The position numbers and the translations under genes were made by a program. A DNA stretch of 32,694 nt from Chloroflexota bacterium (GTDB taxonomy: Bacteria; Chloroflexota; Anaerolineae; Thermoflexales; Thermoflexaceae). Of the stretch, positions 30,406-32,694 are shown piece after piece. The notes beneath the pieces were generated by a model, which saw only the letters and a program-made list of their open reading frames with translations, was not told where the DNA came from and made no database searches. The stretch is from positions 1 to 32,694 of the forward strand of contig JAUQQB010000002.1 of NCBI GenBank assembly GCA_030550075.1. Reading direction: 5' to 3'. The stretch's first letter is position 1, and every line of letters starts with the position of its first letter.

Positions 30406-31392
30406 TCACTGCGCCAAGTGGCATGCCACCCAGTGACCTGGGCGGACCTCCCGCCATTCCGGTTCCACCCGCTTGCAGATCTCCTGGGCAATAGGGCACC
30501 GGGGATGGAACCGGCACCCGCTGGGCGGATTGACCGGGCTGGGAACCTCCCCTCGCAGGATAATCCGCTGCCGTCGGGCCTCCACCGCCGGGTCCGGCAC
30601 TGGGACCGCTGAGAGCAGGGCCTGGGTATACGGATGCAATGGGTTCTCATACAACTCGACCCGATCCGCCAGCTCGACGATCTTGCCCAGATACATCACG
30701 GCCACCCGGTCGCTGATATGCCGGACCATGGCCAGGTCGTGGGCGATGAACAGATAAGTCAGGTGGAAACGCTCCTGGAGTTCCTGGAGGAGATTCACGA
30801 TCTGGGCCTGGATGGAGACGTCGAGGGCGGAGATCGGCTCATCGCATACGATGAAATCCGGCTGCAGGGCCAGAGCTCGGGCGATGCCGATGCGTTGACG
30901 CTGTCCACCGGAGAATTCGTGCGGATAGCGGTCGGCGAAGATCGGGTTCAGGCCCACCAGGCGCAGCAACTCCTCCACCCGTTCCCGCGCCTCCTTCCCA
31001 CGGGCGACGCCATGGATCTCCAGCGGCTCGGCGATGATCTGGCCCACGGTCATGCGGGGGTTAAGGGAAGCATAGGGATCCTGGAAAATGATCTGCATGC
31101 GACGCCGCATGCGCCGTAGCTCATTTCCCTTCAGCTGAGTCAGATCCATACCGTCAAAATACACATGGCCTCGCGTCGGCCGATGCAGTTGCAAAATGGT
31201 CCGGCCGACGGTGGATTTCCCGCATCCGGATTCCCCGACCAGCCCAAGGGTCTCCCCGCGCCGGATCTCAAAGGTAACTCCGTCCACGGCATGGACGTAA
31301 CCAATGGTGCGGGTGAAGATAATCCCCCGGGTGATCGGGAACCACTTCACCAGATTTTCCACATGAAGCAGAACCTGTCCGTTCCGGTTCAC
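30406..31392 (-). CDS. oppF: Oligopeptide ABC transporter ATP-binding protein OppF/DppF
   Basis: A 328-residue ATPase of the peptide importer family. Walker A is GESGCGKST (53-61), the signature FSGGQRQR and Walker B FIVCDEPISALD. The C-terminal oligo_HPY region has the NPLHPYTQALLSAVP motif and a Cys cluster (CRFHPRCP...C...C) that in this family binds an iron-sulfur cluster. It energises uptake of peptides, or of other solutes handled by Opp/Dpp-type importers. GTG 31392 was chosen because it overlaps the OppD stop as GTGA and has GGGAGG 5 bases upstream. Confidence 0.92.
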   Translation of the reverse strand: MNRNGQVLLHVENLVKWFPITRGIIFTRTIGYVHAVDGVTFEIRRGETLGLVGESGCGKSTVGRTILQLHRPTRGHVYFDGMDLTQLKGNELRRMRRRMQIIFQDPYASLNPRMTVGQIIAEPLEIHGVARGKEARERVEELLRLVGLNPIFADRYPHEFSGGQRQRIGIARALALQPDFIVCDEPISALDVSIQAQIVNLLQELQERFHLTYLFIAHDLAMVRHISDRVAVMYLGKIVELADRVELYENPLHPYTQALLSAVPVPDPAVEARRQRIILRGEVPSPVNPPSGCRFHPRCPIAQEICKRVEPEWREVRPGHWVACHLAQ

Positions 31393-32375
31393 CGCGGCCT
31401 CCCGGTCTTTACATCTACCCAGCAAGCGATCCGGTGATTCGGAGCGATTTCCTCCAGCTGGGGATTCTCTTCCCAGCACCGATCGAAGGCATAGGGACAT
31501 CGTGGCGCGAAGGGACAGCCGCGCGGCAGTCCCAGCAAATCCGGAGGCATTCCATCAATAGATACCAGCCGCCGGCGTTCCCGGCGGTCCAGGCGAGGCA
31601 AAGACCCGAGCAATCCCAGCGTATAAGGATGTCGGGGATTGTGATAAAGCTCTAGAACCGGTGCTTCCTCCACGATGTAACCGGCATACATCACAGCCAC
31701 CCGATGGGCTAACCCGGCCACCACCCCCAGGTCGTGGGTGATCCAGATGATCGCCATCCCCAGCTCATCCCGGAGCCGCTTGACCAGATCGATGATCTGG
31801 GCCTGAATGGTCACATCCAGCGCCGTGGTGGGCTCATCCGCGATGAGGATCTGGGGATGGCAGGCCAGGGCCATGGCGATCATCACCCGCTGCCGCATTC
31901 CGCCGGAGAACTGGTGGGGATAATCGTTCAGGCGTTCATCGGCATTTGGGATCCCAACCATCTGGAGGAGCTCGATCGCCCGCCGGCGCGCATCCGTGGG
32001 AGACAGATTCATATGGGTTTCCAGAACCTCTGTGATCTGTCGTCCAATCGTGAGAACAGGGTTTAGGGAGGTCATGGGATCCTGAAAGACCATGGCGATC
32101 TTCGAGCCCCGAATGCGACGGATATCTGCTTCATCCAGCTTCAGCAGGTCTACTCCTTGAAAGAGGACCTCGCCCTTTGTGATGCGGCCGGGGGGGTGAG
32201 GAATCAGGCGCAGGATCGAGAGCATGGTTACGCTCTTTCCACTTCCTGACTCCCCGACGATCCCCAGCGTCTCCCCTTCATGGAGCTGGAAGGAGACCCC
32301 ATTGACCGCATGCACCACACCGTCCCGCGTGAAGAAACGCACCTCCAGGTTTCGTACATCCAGAAGCGGCGGCAT
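31389..32375 (-). CDS. oppD: Oligopeptide ABC transporter ATP-binding protein OppD/DppD
   Basis: A 328-residue ATPase. Walker A is GESGSGKSV (41-49), with the signature FSGGMRQR, Walker B ILIADEPTTALD and H-loop WITHDLGVV. The C-terminal part has NPRHPYTLGLLGSLP and the Cys cluster GCPFAPRCPYAFDRC. It forms the heterodimeric motor with OppF. The permease and binding-protein genes that usually precede these two are not in the 320 bases upstream, where a strong promoter sits instead; they may be elsewhere. Confidence 0.92.
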   Translation of the reverse strand: MPPLLDVRNLEVRFFTRDGVVHAVNGVSFQLHEGETLGIVGESGSGKSVTMLSILRLIPHPPGRITKGEVLFQGVDLLKLDEADIRRIRGSKIAMVFQDPMTSLNPVLTIGRQITEVLETHMNLSPTDARRRAIELLQMVGIPNADERLNDYPHQFSGGMRQRVMIAMALACHPQILIADEPTTALDVTIQAQIIDLVKRLRDELGMAIIWITHDLGVVAGLAHRVAVMYAGYIVEEAPVLELYHNPRHPYTLGLLGSLPRLDRRERRRLVSIDGMPPDLLGLPRGCPFAPRCPYAFDRCWEENPQLEEIAPNHRIACWVDVKTGRPR

Positions 32376-32694
32376 GGGTTCTACGCCTCGCGTTCAGGTT
32401 CCCATACATCTACATCCAGGCGTTGTTTGCGCGTTCCGCCCGGGCGACATGCATTAGAATGATAGGCAAGCTGAGCGCATCCGTCAAGATCTTTCCGCCT
32501 GGACTTCACAACGGCGCGTTGAGAGACGCGCCCGTCGTGGTGAAAGGACCAGTTCTCCAAGGACGGCCTTCCCAGGCTGCTATAGCGACACGTCGGGAAA
32601 TGCACACACTGAACGGACATTTTAATTGGGACTTACGCCGTTGACCTCTAGAAAGGGGAATCCAGGAGCCCCTCCCCCCTTCATCCCCCTCCCC
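32376..32694. other. Intergenic region upstream of oppD
   Basis: No convincing gene in about 320 bases up to the window end. It holds the oppD promoter (32459-32487) and an imperfect GC-rich inverted repeat around 32505-32545. The rest shows no feature I can name. Confidence 0.5.
32459..32487 (-). promoter_or_regulatory. Sigma-70-type promoter of oppDF
   Basis: On the minus strand, TTGACG (32482-32487) and TATCAT (32459-32464) are exactly 17 bases apart, with an untranslated leader of about 75 bases to ATG 32375. The -35 hexamer and spacing equal those of the tRNA-Glu promoter. Confidence 0.7.

Noticed and set aside
1..32694. CRISPR array or additional tRNA/rRNA genes
   Set aside because: No regularly spaced repeats were seen, and only one cloverleaf was found.

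Overview
The window is GC-rich, densely packed bacterial DNA. It probably comes from a thermophilic Chloroflexota (Thermoflexus/Anaerolineae-like) chromosome. The hints are lipoproteins with long Pro-Thr linkers, an ECF vitamin transporter with a two-domain ATPase, Shine-Dalgarno motifs of the GGAGG type, and a transposase remnant resembling ones I associate with that phylum. This lineage assignment is inference; no rRNA or other marker is present.

Layout. 1-2.4 kb (minus strand): start of a MurJ-like flippase, an anchored esterase and a tandem Nudix hydrolase. 2.5-3.7 kb: tRNA-Glu(CTC) with a clear promoter and terminator, then a secreted calcineurin-like phosphatase. 3.8-9.9 kb: an accessory island. 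It carries a three-gene minus-strand cluster (TrlF-like PHP/SMC ATPase, Schlafen AlbA_2/RecG-like ATPase, and the first 140 or so codons of a DUF499 ATPase). A 5'-truncated, frameshifted IS5-type transposase has cut off the DUF499 gene. A second transposase remnant lies upstream of the cluster. 10.1-12.9 kb: a lipoprotein with FlgD-like Ig repeats, a possible 25-codon coupled ORF, and the GTPase Der. 13.0-17.2 kb (plus strand): a nitrilase-fold protein lacking its catalytic Cys, a CDP-alcohol phosphatidyltransferase, and an unusual single-chain ABC ATPase + ABC-2 permease + SpoIIM fusion. 17.3-20.0 kb (minus): a secreted I36/crystallin-like protein, an ECF sigma factor and a membrane anti-sigma-like protein. 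20.4-23.9 kb (minus): ECF transporter ATPase, S and T components. 24.4-25.6 kb (plus): a class I/II aminotransferase. 25.7-28.2 kb (minus): a CapA-family lipoprotein and an overlapping TusA/JAMM sulfur-transfer pair. 28.4-30.3 kb (plus): a type II HAD hydrolase and an NAD-dependent sugar epimerase. 30.4-32.4 kb (minus): oligopeptide ABC ATPases OppD and OppF behind a clear sigma-70-type promoter.

The best candidate for an uncommon system is the TrlF/AlbA_2/DUF499 cluster. It combines three nucleic-acid- or ATP-handling proteins in an island flanked by transposase debris, and looks like a predicted defence locus that has been partly deleted. The ABC-SpoIIM fusion and the Cys-to-Gly nitrilase next to it are the other main oddities. 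Several long perfect hairpins, two with the same TTTCG loop, punctuate the gene boundaries.
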